Source of the DNA: DATBGO01 sp963840095
Lineage (GTDB): Bacteria > Actinomycetota > Actinomycetes > Streptosporangiales > Streptosporangiaceae
Assembly: GCA_963840095.1 (NCBI GenBank)
Contig: CAWIXN010000012.1
Location: 124,001-188,000, forward strand
Direction: 5' to 3'
Length of the DNA stretch: 64,000 bases
In this document: piece after piece, positions 26,672-35,384 of the stretch
Numbering within the stretch: the stretch's first letter is position 1
Layout of the letters: the number at the start of each line of letters is the position of its first letter
The notes under the pieces: model-generated
What the model saw: only the letters and a program-made list of their open reading frames with translations
Databases searched by the model: none
Told to the model about the DNA's origin: nothing
Made by a program: the position numbers and the translations under genes

Positions 26672-27658
26672 TCATGGCTCGGCCCTGAATCTCGTGACGC
26701 TCAGGCCAGTGCCGCCGTTGACTATCTCGAAGCCCGCGTCAATAGCTGACAGATACCAGCTGCCCTGTACCAGGCCGAGATTCTCGGCCTTCTGGATGAA
26801 GGGAAGCAGGCCCAGATGCGGCTCGCTGGTGAGCTGGCCGACCCGCCGGAACTGAATGTAATTCCAGTACATGCCGTGCAGGCTGGCCCTCCAGTTGGAG
26901 TCCTGCCAGTCGGCACCAGCGAGCTGGTAGACGGGGACATGATGCAGCGCGTGGATGTGCTGCATGTCGATCCAGACCATCACCTCGGCCTCATAAGGGC
27001 CGCTGCGACTGCGGCGGTCGGAGAACCAGAGGTCGAGCGCCACGTTCCAGCTGCCGTCTGCCCTGGTGCTGGTATCCCACGTCACCCACGGCGGCTCGTG
27101 GGCAAGCGCCGATACCAGGATCGGAAGGCCGCTGCGGGGGGAACAGACCCCCCACTCGCATCCCCGGCTGATGTATGGGTAAGCCTGCCAGGCGTAGACC
27201 ACCGCGGCGGAGCTGGTCACCTTGAAGTCAGCACGCCCGGTGGTGCTGATGCATTCCGCCCGGCCGCCAAAGTTATCGTTCCGCACCACATACCGGCCGC
27301 CGGCCCCTTGCACGAGCGTGTGGGCCTCATACGCGCATAGCTCGTGCCAGTGGCCGCGCGAGGTATCCGTGCCATGCGCGTGCTGGCCGACCGGTGCGAC
27401 CAGCGTGACCGGCTGGTGCTGGGTCTGCGGGCTGGTGGCCAGGACCGGGACGTGACGCGGCTTGCGCTGGCCAGATTGCTTGCGCTGGCCAGATTGATGG
27501 TGGTGGCTGACGGACGGGATCGGCTGGGAGCTTGGCGACTGCGAGGCCGCAGGCTGGATTCCGCTGGCCGTCCCGCCTCCCGGCCAGAAGACGGCCAGCC
27601 CGATGACGGAAAGCAGGACTACGGCCGCGGCTGTCGCGAGCCAGCCGCCCCTGCTCAT
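26672..27658 (-). CDS. Secreted GH12-like endoglucanase
   Basis: 328 residues. An N-terminal membrane anchor or signal (AAAVVLLSVIGLAVFWPG), a Ser/Pro/His linker with a duplicated SGQRK unit, then a beta-jellyroll. GH12 landmarks are RYVVRNDNFGG, AYPYISRGCEWGVCSPRSGL, SWNVALDLWFSD, the nucleophile region YEAEVMVWID and the acid/base region SAIDAGFEIVNGGTGL. Both catalytic glutamates are present. GH12 enzymes hydrolyse beta-1,4-glucans or xyloglucan. It lacks a carbohydrate-binding module. The family assignment rests on these motifs alone and the tryptophan usual after GFEI is replaced by valine. Confidence 0.75.
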   Translation of the reverse strand: MSRGGWLATAAAVVLLSVIGLAVFWPGGGTASGIQPAASQSPSSQPIPSVSHHHQSGQRKQSGQRKPRHVPVLATSPQTQHQPVTLVAPVGQHAHGTDTSRGHWHELCAYEAHTLVQGAGGRYVVRNDNFGGRAECISTTGRADFKVTSSAAVVYAWQAYPYISRGCEWGVCSPRSGLPILVSALAHEPPWVTWDTSTRADGSWNVALDLWFSDRRSRSGPYEAEVMVWIDMQHIHALHHVPVYQLAGADWQDSNWRASLHGMYWNYIQFRRVGQLTSEPHLGLLPFIQKAENLGLVQGSWYLSAIDAGFEIVNGGTGLSVTRFRAEP

Positions 27659-27923
27659 GCAGGCACCACAATCTGGACCGACATGGGGCGAAGCTAGAGG
27701 GACCCGCGCAGGCTCGTCAACTAGGGCACATCATGCGCAGACGGCCCATAATCCGTCCCTGACCTGGGCATACAGCTGGAGAGCCAGCAGCGCAGGCTCC
27801 CTAGTGTTAACCGCACATGAGCCGTGTCGTCGACGGCTGTTCGACTGCAGGCGCTAGGAGGTTGCCGACCTCAGACGGGCCGGTGGCGGGGGCAAGCGGC
27901 TTTGAGATTGCCGGCGCGGGGAG
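27659..27923. other. Interval without a supported gene
   Basis: Nothing recognisable is seen between the GH12-like gene and the phosphatase, which are on the same strand. Confidence 0.4.
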
Positions 27924-29174
27924 TCAGGCGGCGAGTGCTGTCGCTGGCCGGCCGGATAAGCGCACGGGAACCTTCAGCACCAGCGCGACTGTGTCGTCGC
28001 TGACGTCCGCGCCGCTGAAGGCCCGCACGTCCTGGTGGATGGCGTCGGCGGTCTGCGCTGCGGACGCCTCGCCCAGCCCGGCGATCAGATCGCGGAGCCG
28101 GTCCTCGCCGTAGAAATCACGGCCAGCCTGGCTGCGGGCCTCGGTCACGCCGTCGGTGAACAGGATCAGGCTGTCGCCTCCCCGCAGCAGCCTGCGCGAA
28201 TCGTAAAGCTCGGGATCGGGGAAGGCCCCGAGCAGAGTCCCGGGGCGCCCGAATGTCTGCACCCGCCCGCCCGCCCTGTGCACCAGGGCCAGCGGGTGGC
28301 CCGCGGAGCTGATCTGCACCGAGGCTCCGGCCGGAGTCCGCCGCACCGTGGCATAGATCGCGGTCAGGAACCTCGGGTCATCGGTGAGCCATTCGAGCAG
28401 CGCCTGGTTCAGGGCGGCCAGGATGACCCTCGGCCTGGTCTGCCTGTGTGCCGCCGCCCGGAGCGTGTAGCGCGCCAGGGCCGTGCTCTTGGCCGCAGGG
28501 ACGCCCTTGCCGCATACGTCGCCGACCACCAGCCCCCAGCTGCCCCGCACCGAAGGGAATACGTCATAGAAGTCCCCGAGGAACTCGGCCCCGCCCCCTC
28601 CCGCCATGTGCCGTGCCGCCACCTGCAGGCCAGGGATATTCGGCAGCCGAGACGGCAGCAAGCTCTCCTGCAGGGTGCGGGCCAGTGCATCAGAGGAGGC
28701 GCCGTGCCGCAATGCGACCTGCAGCGCGACCTCGCCGGAGGCCAGATGGGCCAAGGCCGCCAGGATCTCGACGTCGCCGGTACCCCAGTGGCGTGGCCGG
28801 CGGTCCGCCACGTAGAGCGCGCCGGCCACCTGACCGTCCGGACCGCGGACTGGAAGGCCGGCCCAGGAGATCACCTCCAGCGGGAGAGCGGATCGGGAGC
28901 CGACGATTCGCGGGTCCAGTCTTGCGTCATCGATCATCACCCTTTCGCCGGAATCGATCACGCGCTGGCACAGCAAACGCTCGATCGGGCCCGGCCGACC
29001 GGCGAAGTCCGAAGCACCGGGGCCGCTGCGCCCCGAGGAGAGGGGCTCACCGTTCAGGACGACACAGGCGAGCGGCGTCCGCAGTACCGTCGCCGCGAGC
29101 CGTACCACGTGATCAAAGAGCTTCTCCACGGCGGCGCCGGAGATTAGCGGCGAGACCCTATCGAAGACAGTCAT
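27924..29174 (-). CDS. GAF-PP2C (SpoIIE-type) serine phosphatase
   Basis: 416 residues. A GAF-like sensor (about 1-155: LRTPLACVVLNGEPLSSG, VMIDDARLDPRI, ISWAGLPVRGPDGQVAGALY) precedes a PP2C domain with metal motifs FLGDFYDVFPS, VVGDVCGKG, ILFTDGVTEARS and SDDTVALVLKV. The linker carries LQESLLPSRLPNIPGLQVAA, the usual N-terminal helix of this group. Such phosphatases dephosphorylate anti-anti-sigma factors. Unlike the 20 kb protein it has no kinase-like ATPase domain. It stands alone. 29175-29439 upstream holds no gene. Confidence 0.9.
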   Translation of the reverse strand: MTVFDRVSPLISGAAVEKLFDHVVRLAATVLRTPLACVVLNGEPLSSGRSGPGASDFAGRPGPIERLLCQRVIDSGERVMIDDARLDPRIVGSRSALPLEVISWAGLPVRGPDGQVAGALYVADRRPRHWGTGDVEILAALAHLASGEVALQVALRHGASSDALARTLQESLLPSRLPNIPGLQVAARHMAGGGGAEFLGDFYDVFPSVRGSWGLVVGDVCGKGVPAAKSTALARYTLRAAAHRQTRPRVILAALNQALLEWLTDDPRFLTAIYATVRRTPAGASVQISSAGHPLALVHRAGGRVQTFGRPGTLLGAFPDPELYDSRRLLRGGDSLILFTDGVTEARSQAGRDFYGEDRLRDLIAGLGEASAAQTADAIHQDVRAFSGADVSDDTVALVLKVPVRLSGRPATALAA

Positions 29175-29439
29175 ATATGCTGCTTCCGCCGGTTATTGCG
29201 GCTTTCGCGCCAGTATTTAACCGAAGTGGGGTCCAGGCCTCGAGTTGTTTAACTCAACCACAGACCCGGCTGTCCACGCGCGCTTTTGCCCAAGAGGCGC
29301 TTAATTGCCAATGCCGCAGGTTACAGGACGTCCGCCTTACGCCCATACGGTGGGAGTGCAGCTGGAATCCTGTCAATCAGCTGGATTCTTTCCTCCTCGC
29401 ATAAGGCGGCGCAGCAAGTCTTAGCCTTGACGGCCGCGG

Positions 29440-29868
29440 TCAGTGCCTGGCATGCGGTGGCGAGGAGTAGCGGGCCACCGTAACGGCGATGATGAGCGGC
29501 ACGTCGAGGGCGAAGATCACGAGCATTATCACCACCACGGCTAGCGGGGCGCCGCGAGTATGGTCACGGATGAACGCGAAACCGATCATCCCGGCCGAGA
29601 TGACGTAGGCCAGCAGGGCCCACCGGAAGACCAGCCAGAACCGGTCCCACGCGAACTCGCCCAGCCGGGACAGCAGATAACCGGCCGACAGCAGCAGCGC
29701 GACGCTGGCCACGGTGAGGGCGACCGGCAAGGCCAGCGGCGGCCGGCGGGGCACGTAGGACGCCATGAGAATCCCGCCGATAACAACCAGGGCCAGGGAA
29801 ACGATAGCCAGCCCGGCGACCGGCGGAAAGCGCCTGGCGGGCGCCTGGGCGGCGGGATAGCTGCTCAT
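29440..29868 (-). CDS. Four-helix membrane protein
   Basis: 142 residues with four membrane segments (AGLAIVSLALVVIGGILMAS, ALPVALTVASVALLLSAGYL, FRWALLAYVISAGMIGFAFI, VVIMLVIFALDVPLIIAVTV) and short charged ends. The start ATGA overlaps the stop of the upstream membrane protein by four bases, so they are coupled and may form one complex. The family is not recognised. Confidence 0.65.
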   Translation of the reverse strand: MSSYPAAQAPARRFPPVAGLAIVSLALVVIGGILMASYVPRRPPLALPVALTVASVALLLSAGYLLSRLGEFAWDRFWLVFRWALLAYVISAGMIGFAFIRDHTRGAPLAVVVIMLVIFALDVPLIIAVTVARYSSPPHARH

Positions 29869-30476
29869 TGCGTCGCCACCCTGGTCATGATGATGAGGGT
29901 CGCCACCTGCATCAGCCCGGTGATACCTGCGGTGTAGACGAACCGTTTCATCAGCCGGGCGATCACCTCACCGTCCGGCCTCGCTTTGCGCATCTCGAAC
30001 AGCACGGCGATGTTGGCTGGCTCGAGCACGCCGAGTGCAATCACGGCCAGCACGCCCACGATGCAGTACGAGACGATCAGCCAGGAGTGGTTCGGGTTCG
30101 ATGGGGCCAGGTTTCCCAGTTGCAGCGCCAGCTGGAACCCGGCGGCCAGCGTCATCAGGACCAGGGTCGGCATGAGGAGGACCATCTTGGGCATGAAGCG
30201 CGCAACGAACTCCGCTCGTGCCTGGACGGACAGCCGTCCAAGGATCGGCCCCACGATGAGCCCGACGAACAGATCGATCGCCGTCCACAGGCCGCCGCCC
30301 ACAACATGGCAGAACGTGAGGGCCCACAGCCAGTTACCCGCGATGGCGGCGATGACGAACACGACGACCGCCGCCACGATCGGCAGCCCTTTGAGCGGGA
30401 CAACCTGGATCTCAGGACGAGGCTGCGCCTGGGTAGCACCGACCGCCCCCGCCTGCATACGTCCGACGTCCGTCAT
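29865..30476 (-). CDS. Membrane protein, CopD-like topology
   Basis: 203 residues with five or six helices. A histidine lies in TFCHVVGGGLWTAIDLFVGL and the charged turn QARAEFVARFMPKMVLLMPT recalls DUF2269/CopD-type proteins, though no family can be fixed. The start at MTDVGRMQ has a GGGGGGC ribosome region; the longer open frame upstream is proline- and histidine-rich shadow sequence. It is coupled to the next membrane protein. It is divergent from the Zn dehydrogenase. Confidence 0.65.
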   Translation of the reverse strand: MTDVGRMQAGAVGATQAQPRPEIQVVPLKGLPIVAAVVVFVIAAIAGNWLWALTFCHVVGGGLWTAIDLFVGLIVGPILGRLSVQARAEFVARFMPKMVLLMPTLVLMTLAAGFQLALQLGNLAPSNPNHSWLIVSYCIVGVLAVIALGVLEPANIAVLFEMRKARPDGEVIARLMKRFVYTAGITGLMQVATLIIMTRVATQ

Positions 30477-30587
30477 CAAGGCCCCCCTCGACAAGCGTCC
30501 GGACAAGAATAGCGGATGTGTCGGAAATGGCACCAGAAGCGTTCCGCGGCTGGCCCGGGTCGCCTGCGGGCCGGCATTGGAGGAAAC

Positions 30588-31628
30588 ATGACCGGGGCGA
30601 GGCTGAGCGAGATCCCCGACACTATGCGCGTCTGTGTGCTGAACCGCCCCGGTGAGCTGGAGCTGCAGCGACGGCCGGTGCCCCGGCTGGGTCCTGGGCA
30701 CGTGCTCGTGGCCGTCCGCAGCGTCGGTGTGTGCGGCTCGGACGTGCACTACTTCCGGCACGGGCGGATCGGTGATTTCGTGATGCGCGCCCCGCTCGTG
30801 CTCGGGCACGAGGTCTCGGGTCGAATCGTCGCGGTCGGGCCGGGCGTCGAGGAGGGCCGGATAGGCAGCCGGGTCGCGATCGAGCCCGGAGCCGCTTGCG
30901 GACGCTGCGCCCAGTGCACTGCGGGCCGCTACAACCTCTGTCCCGATATGCGGTTCTTCGCCACCCCACCGGTGGACGGCGCGCTGAGCGAGTACCTGCT
31001 GGTCCGCGATGACCTGGCCTTCGACCTACCGGAAGGGGTCAGCGACGATGCCGCCGCTCTGCTCGAACCGCTGTCGGTCGGGATCTGGGCAACGAGCAAG
31101 GCGGGCGTCACCGTGGGCAGCTCGGTCCTCATCGCCGGGGCGGGCCCGGTCGGCCTGGTAACCGCGCAGCTGGCGCGTGCGCGCGGGGCAGCCACCATCG
31201 TCGTCAGCGACGTTGCCCCGCACCGCCTGGCGGCCGCGAAGAGTAACGGGGCCACGGGCGCGATCCGCGCCTCGGATGTGCCCGGATCCGGCCCGGACTT
31301 TGATGCCTTCATCGACTGCTCAGGCGCGCCATCGGCGATCTCCGCGGGCATCCGGGCGCTGGGCCCGGCCGGGCGGGCGGTGCTGGTCGGGACGGGCCCG
31401 GACGATCTGGTCCTCCCGTTCGCGTTCGTGCAGCAACGAGAGATCACCGTGACCGGGACGTTCAGGTACGCCAACACCTGGCCGACCGCGATCGCCCTGG
31501 CGGCCTCGGCTGCGGTCGACGTCGATGCCCTGGTCACGGATCGCTTCCCGCTCGCGGAGGCCGAGCAGGCGCTCCAGTCGGTGACCAGCGAGGGAACCAT
31601 CAAGCCAGTCATCGAGCCGTGGCGATGA
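30588..31628 (+). CDS. Zn-dependent medium-chain dehydrogenase (polyol type)
   Basis: 346 residues. The catalytic Zn ligands lie in SVGVCGSDVHYFRHGRIGDF and VLGHEVSGRIVAVG. The four structural Zn cysteines are in CGRCAQCTAGRYNLC. The Rossmann fold is VLIAGAGPVGLVTAQLARAR with VVSDVAPHRLAAAK. CGSDVHYF and the spacing of the structural cysteines are typical of sorbitol, xylitol or L-iditol dehydrogenases using NAD. GGAGGAAAC precedes the ATG. No sugar transporter is adjacent, so the substrate is open. Confidence 0.9.
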   Translation: MTGARLSEIPDTMRVCVLNRPGELELQRRPVPRLGPGHVLVAVRSVGVCGSDVHYFRHGRIGDFVMRAPLVLGHEVSGRIVAVGPGVEEGRIGSRVAIEPGAACGRCAQCTAGRYNLCPDMRFFATPPVDGALSEYLLVRDDLAFDLPEGVSDDAAALLEPLSVGIWATSKAGVTVGSSVLIAGAGPVGLVTAQLARARGAATIVVSDVAPHRLAAAKSNGATGAIRASDVPGSGPDFDAFIDCSGAPSAISAGIRALGPAGRAVLVGTGPDDLVLPFAFVQQREITVTGTFRYANTWPTAIALAASAAVDVDALVTDRFPLAEAEQALQSVTSEGTIKPVIEPWR

Positions 31629-31661
31629 GTGGCCGGATCGCGCTCAACGCGTTGCGGATTC

Positions 31662-32057
31662 CTAGGACCGCACCGGCCGGCTGGCGAACGCGATGACGTG
31701 CCCGTCCGGGTCAAGAGAATAGGCCGCCTGGTCGCCCCAGTTCCGTTGCCTCAAGGGCGACAGCTCGTGTGCTCCTGCGGCCAGCGCCCGGGCATGGTGC
31801 CCGCCGGGGTCCACCACGACGAGGTACAACTCGGCGCGAGGTACCCCCCGCGCTGAGGTGGGATCGGGCAACGCGGGACCGAGCAACGCCTTGATGCCGG
31901 CCTCCGGCATGAGGCCGAGCACCGTCCGCCGGGTCAGCGTGAACTCGGTCATGCCCGGGACGTCAAGTGACGGGGACTGACCCAGGACCCGGGTCCAGAA
32001 TGCCGTCGCCGCAGCCTGATCGGCTACGTACAGGACAAGGTGCGCCGCTTCGGCCAT
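31662..32057 (-). CDS. VOC-family (glyoxalase/dioxygenase fold) protein
   Basis: 131 residues with the paired beta-alpha-beta-beta-beta units of the VOC fold: AHLVLYVADQAAATAFWTRV at the start and AELYLVVVDPGG with AAYSLDPDGHVIAFASRP at the end. The histidine of HLVLYV and the DPDGH motif are probable metal-site elements. The substrate is unknown. It lies between a dehydrogenase on the other strand and the MFS gene. Confidence 0.85.
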   Translation of the reverse strand: MAEAAHLVLYVADQAAATAFWTRVLGQSPSLDVPGMTEFTLTRRTVLGLMPEAGIKALLGPALPDPTSARGVPRAELYLVVVDPGGHHARALAAGAHELSPLRQRNWGDQAAYSLDPDGHVIAFASRPVRS

Positions 32058-32088
32058 GCCAGCACCGTACTCAGCGAGCGTGCGGGCC

Positions 32089-33346
32089 TCAGGTGACCAT
32101 GCGCGCCAGCGCCGCCGGGCGCAGATACTCGCGGGCCTGGACGCCGCGGCTGCGCACCAGCAGGATGCCGACCGCGGCCGTCGCCACGGCGGAGATCACT
32201 CCCCCGGAGATCAGGCTCATCCGCGGGCCGAACTCCTCGGCCAGCCAGCCGGCCAGCGGCGACCCGAGCGGCGCCCCGCCGAGGAACACCAGCATGTACA
32301 GGCCCATCACCCGGCCGCGCATCTCCGGGGCGGTACCGAGCTGGGTCGCGGAGTTCGCCGCCGTGCTGAACGTGAGCAGGACCAGGCCGGTCGGGAGCAG
32401 CAGGGCGAGGAACGACCAGAAGGATGGCATCAGCCCGCTGATCACTTCCAGTACCCCGAAGCCGAAGGCGGTCATCAGCAGCAGGCTCATGCTCGGCCGC
32501 CCGCGCCTGGCGGCCAGCAGAGCGCCGCCGAGCGCACCGAGGGCGAACACGGCGGAGGCGACACCGAAGGCCGCTGCCCCGGTGTGGAACACCTGGCGAG
32601 ACATCAGGGCGGTGGTGACCTGGAAGTTCATGCCGAAAGTGGCAACGAAGAAGACCAGGACGAGCAGCATCAACAAGTTAGGCCTGGCCCGCACGTAGGC
32701 CAGTGCCTCGCGCAGCTGGCCCTTGGCCCGGTGCACCCGCTCCGCCGGGTACAGCTCCGATGGCCGCATCAGCTTCAGGCTGACCAGCACCGCACAGTAG
32801 GAAGCCGCGTTAACCAGGAAGGCTGCCGGAGTGCCGACGGCACTGATCACCAGGCCGGCTGACGGCCGGCCCGGTGATCCTGGCCAGATTGAAAACCGCG
32901 CTGTTGAGCGCGATGGCGTTCGGCATCGCGCCGCGGCCAACCATCTCGGCGACGAAGGTCTGCCTGGTCGGGTTGTCCACGACGGTGATCAGGCCCAGCG
33001 CGAACGCCAGGATGTACACCTGCCAGATCCGGACCTGGCCGGTCAGGGCGAGCACGCCGAGCAGCAGCGCCAGGCCGCCCATCAGCGCCTGGGTCATCAT
33101 CAGCAGCATTCGCCGGGAGTAACGGTCGGCGATGGCGCCGCCCCACAGGCTGAACAGGAGCATCGGCAGGAACTGCAGGCCGGTGGTGATGCCCAGCGCC
33201 ATGCCGCTGTTATGCGTCAGGTCGAGCACGAGCCAGTCCTGGGCGACGCGCTGCATCCAGGTGCCCGTGTTCGAGATGACCTGACCGGTCGCGAAGAGGC
33301 GGTAGTTCCGGGTGTGCAGGGACTTAAAGGTGCGGTGCTTGTTCAG
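32089..33346 (-). pseudogene. MFS transporter with frameshift
   Basis: Two overlapping frames together give one MFS_3 exporter of about 419 residues. The first (KSLHTRNYRLFATGQVISNT, GGAIADRYSRRMLLMMTQAL) runs to NLARITGPAV. The second resumes at AGLVISAVGTPAAFLVNAAS and continues through the C-terminal half to the normal stop. One extra base near 32860 explains the break. The likely start, a CTG overlapping the marR stop, is not a standard codon. Either the gene is recently inactivated or the base is a sequencing error. It forms an operon with marR, the usual regulator-exporter pair. Confidence 0.8.
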
Positions 33347-33792
33347 GACTGGCTGAGCTTCTCCAGGATGGGTGCCGCCGCGCGCAGTGTCGCCCGCTCC
33401 TGCGGGCTTAGCTCCCGCAGGCGCCTGGCCAGCCACGCTTCCCTGAGCCTTCGAGTCTGGTAGACCAGATCCCGGCCGCCGTCGGTCACGGTGAGGACCA
33501 CCTGGCGCCGGTCGGTCGTATGCGGCGCCCTGACGACCAGGCTGCGCTCTTCGAGGGCCGCGATGACCCTGGTCATGGAGGGCGGCTGCACCTTTTCGTG
33601 CTCGGCGAGCTCGCCTGGCGTCATCGGCCCGTGGTTGACCAGGGTGGCCAAGGCGGCCAGCTGCGTGTCGGAAAGATCGGGCTGCAGCCCGAGCGCGACG
33701 CGCTCGATCCGGAGCCTGCGCGCCAGCCGGCTCACCGAGATCCGAAGGGCTGTAGCCAGGCCGGCATCCGACCTGGGCTGCTGCGTCGTCAT
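33343..33792 (-). CDS. MarR-family transcriptional regulator
   Basis: 149 residues. The winged helix region is LSDTQLAALATLVNHGPMTP with GELAEHEKVQPPSMTRVIAA and the wing VVRAPHTTDRRQVVLTVTDG. The N- and C-terminal helices form the dimer. It lies immediately upstream of, and overlaps, the damaged MFS exporter, which it probably represses in response to an exported compound. Confidence 0.9.
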   Translation of the reverse strand: MTTQQPRSDAGLATALRISVSRLARRLRIERVALGLQPDLSDTQLAALATLVNHGPMTPGELAEHEKVQPPSMTRVIAALEERSLVVRAPHTTDRRQVVLTVTDGGRDLVYQTRRLREAWLARRLRELSPQERATLRAAAPILEKLSQS

Positions 33793-33939
33793 ATTCTTTA
33801 GCCTGAGTCATTACTCTTGCTAACGATAGACGGGGCGCCGAGATTCCGTCAAACGATTAGCGAGGCGAACGGGAACGCGGGCTTCGCGGACCCGGATCCA
33901 AGTACACCACGTGTAACGCCGGCGGCTACCGTGGTTCAG

Positions 33940-34344
33940 GTGAGCAGTAACCGCCGCCCTGCCCCGCCGCCGCTGGAGGCCAATGACCAGCTGGTCACGG
34001 CGGTTATCACCGCCGGATGGGCGATAGCCCTGGTGACACTCCTCGCGCTGCGGACCGAGCTGGCCCCGGGCAGCCGGTGGTGGATCTGGACCTGCTTGTT
34101 CGGGACCTGCGTGGGGCTCTTCGGGCTCTATTACATACCCAGGCTCAAGCGCTCGCGGGCGCGGCTGGCGAAGCGCCGCGCCGAGGCTGGCAGCGCCGGA
34201 ACTGGCAGCAGCGGAGCGGGCAGCGCCGGAGCGGGCAGCAGCGGAGCGGGCAGCAGCGCCGCGGACAGCGGCGAGGCTGGCGACAGCACGGCAGATGGCG
34301 CCGGAGCGGGCGGCGCCCAAGAAACGACCGGGCCAGGCCGCTGA
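33940..34344 (+). CDS. DUF2530 membrane protein
   Basis: About 134 residues. The DUF2530 core is PPPLEANDQLVTAVITAGWA, IALVTLLALRTELAPGSRWW and IWTCLFGTCVGLFGLYYIPR with the basic exit RLKRSRARLAKRR: two helices. A tail of Gly-Ala-Ser repeats (SSGAGSAGAG) follows. The GTG of VSSNRRPAP is chosen, and a GTG three codons earlier is possible. Its function is unknown; it is restricted to actinobacteria as far as I know. Confidence 0.75.
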   Translation: MSSNRRPAPPPLEANDQLVTAVITAGWAIALVTLLALRTELAPGSRWWIWTCLFGTCVGLFGLYYIPRLKRSRARLAKRRAEAGSAGTGSSGAGSAGAGSSGAGSSAADSGEAGDSTADGAGAGGAQETTGPGR

Positions 34345-34374
34345 CCGGTCCTGCGCGTGCCGGCTCGTTCGTAG

Positions 34375-35325
34375 TTAGCTGTGATCCAGCGACTCGAAGA
34401 CCGTCTCGTCGATGGCGGCGCCTGCCCCCGCGACGAGGTCATAGCCGAGCTCGTCGATGACCGGGGCAATCTGGCCGAAGCCGCCGACTGGACTGGCCGC
34501 CTCCGAGTGCGCGCCGCAGCCATGGTCCAGCGACACGACCCGCCCGTCGTCGGGCGCGTACTCGTTGGCGCACACGCCGAAGACGCGGCCCAGCGAGCCG
34601 GCCAGGCGCACCAGGAAACCGCATGTCTCACAAGGCCCGGGCGCCGCGCGGGCCAGCGGGGTCCCGGGTCCGTGCTCGCTTGAGTACCAGCGCAGCGCGG
34701 TCGCGTCGCGGCCGATGGCCGACAGCACGCGCGACCGCCCTGGTGCGGCGACGGGCGCCTTCGCTGCCGACGTCCTGGTGCCCGGCGTCACCGCCTCGGG
34801 CAGCCCGACGGCCGCCAGCCGCTCATCCCAGCTCTCCCATTCAGCGCTGTCGTCCCAGTCCAGGATGCCGTCGTCGCCTTCAAGTACGGCGGCAGGCACT
34901 AGGCGCTCATCGTCGGACCGGGCCGGCATGAGATCCCCCACGCCCAGGTCGCCGGGCAGGACCCGATCCTGCCAGGGCACCCAGTCGGGCGCGAGCAGCG
35001 ACTCCGGGCCCGGCAGCAGCAGACACTCGCTCACTGTGACCAGCTTGGCCCTGGAGGCCCGGGCGACGGTCACCGCCCAACGCCAGCCAGCGTAGGCAGG
35101 ATCCAGGCATGCGAACAGATGCGTGACCACCCGGTCGCCTTCGGCTTCGGCACCGAGATACTCGCCCACCTGCCCGGGGCCTGCCACCTCCTCGGCGGCG
35201 GAGCGGGCCAGCCCGGTCGCCTCGGCGCAGGCTTGGTCGAGTTCCTTGGTACGTGCTCGGAACGGGCTCACGTTAGGTAATTCTCCCTCATCGGGTTGCA
35301 TGCGCGCACCTGGATGGGCGGACAA
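34375..35325 (-). CDS. DUF3027 protein
   Basis: 316 residues, soluble. Conserved blocks are VTHLFACLDPAYAGWRWAVT, VTVSECLLLPGPESLLAPDW with VPWQDRVLPGDLGVGDLMPA, and a C-terminal zinc-ribbon-like GPCETCGFLVRLAGSLG...GVCANEYAPDDGRVVSLDHG. This is the actinobacterial DUF3027 family of unknown function. The start may be eight codons downstream at MQPDEGE. It is divergent from the MFS gene with the collagen-like loop. Confidence 0.85.
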   Translation of the reverse strand: MSAHPGARMQPDEGELPNVSPFRARTKELDQACAEATGLARSAAEEVAGPGQVGEYLGAEAEGDRVVTHLFACLDPAYAGWRWAVTVARASRAKLVTVSECLLLPGPESLLAPDWVPWQDRVLPGDLGVGDLMPARSDDERLVPAAVLEGDDGILDWDDSAEWESWDERLAAVGLPEAVTPGTRTSAAKAPVAAPGRSRVLSAIGRDATALRWYSSEHGPGTPLARAAPGPCETCGFLVRLAGSLGRVFGVCANEYAPDDGRVVSLDHGCGAHSEAASPVGGFGQIAPVIDELGYDLVAGAGAAIDETVFESLDHS

Positions 35326-35384
35326 GGCACTCCCTGGGGCGCCACCGGGTCGTCGCAGCAGCGCCGAAGCAGAATACTAAGGGC

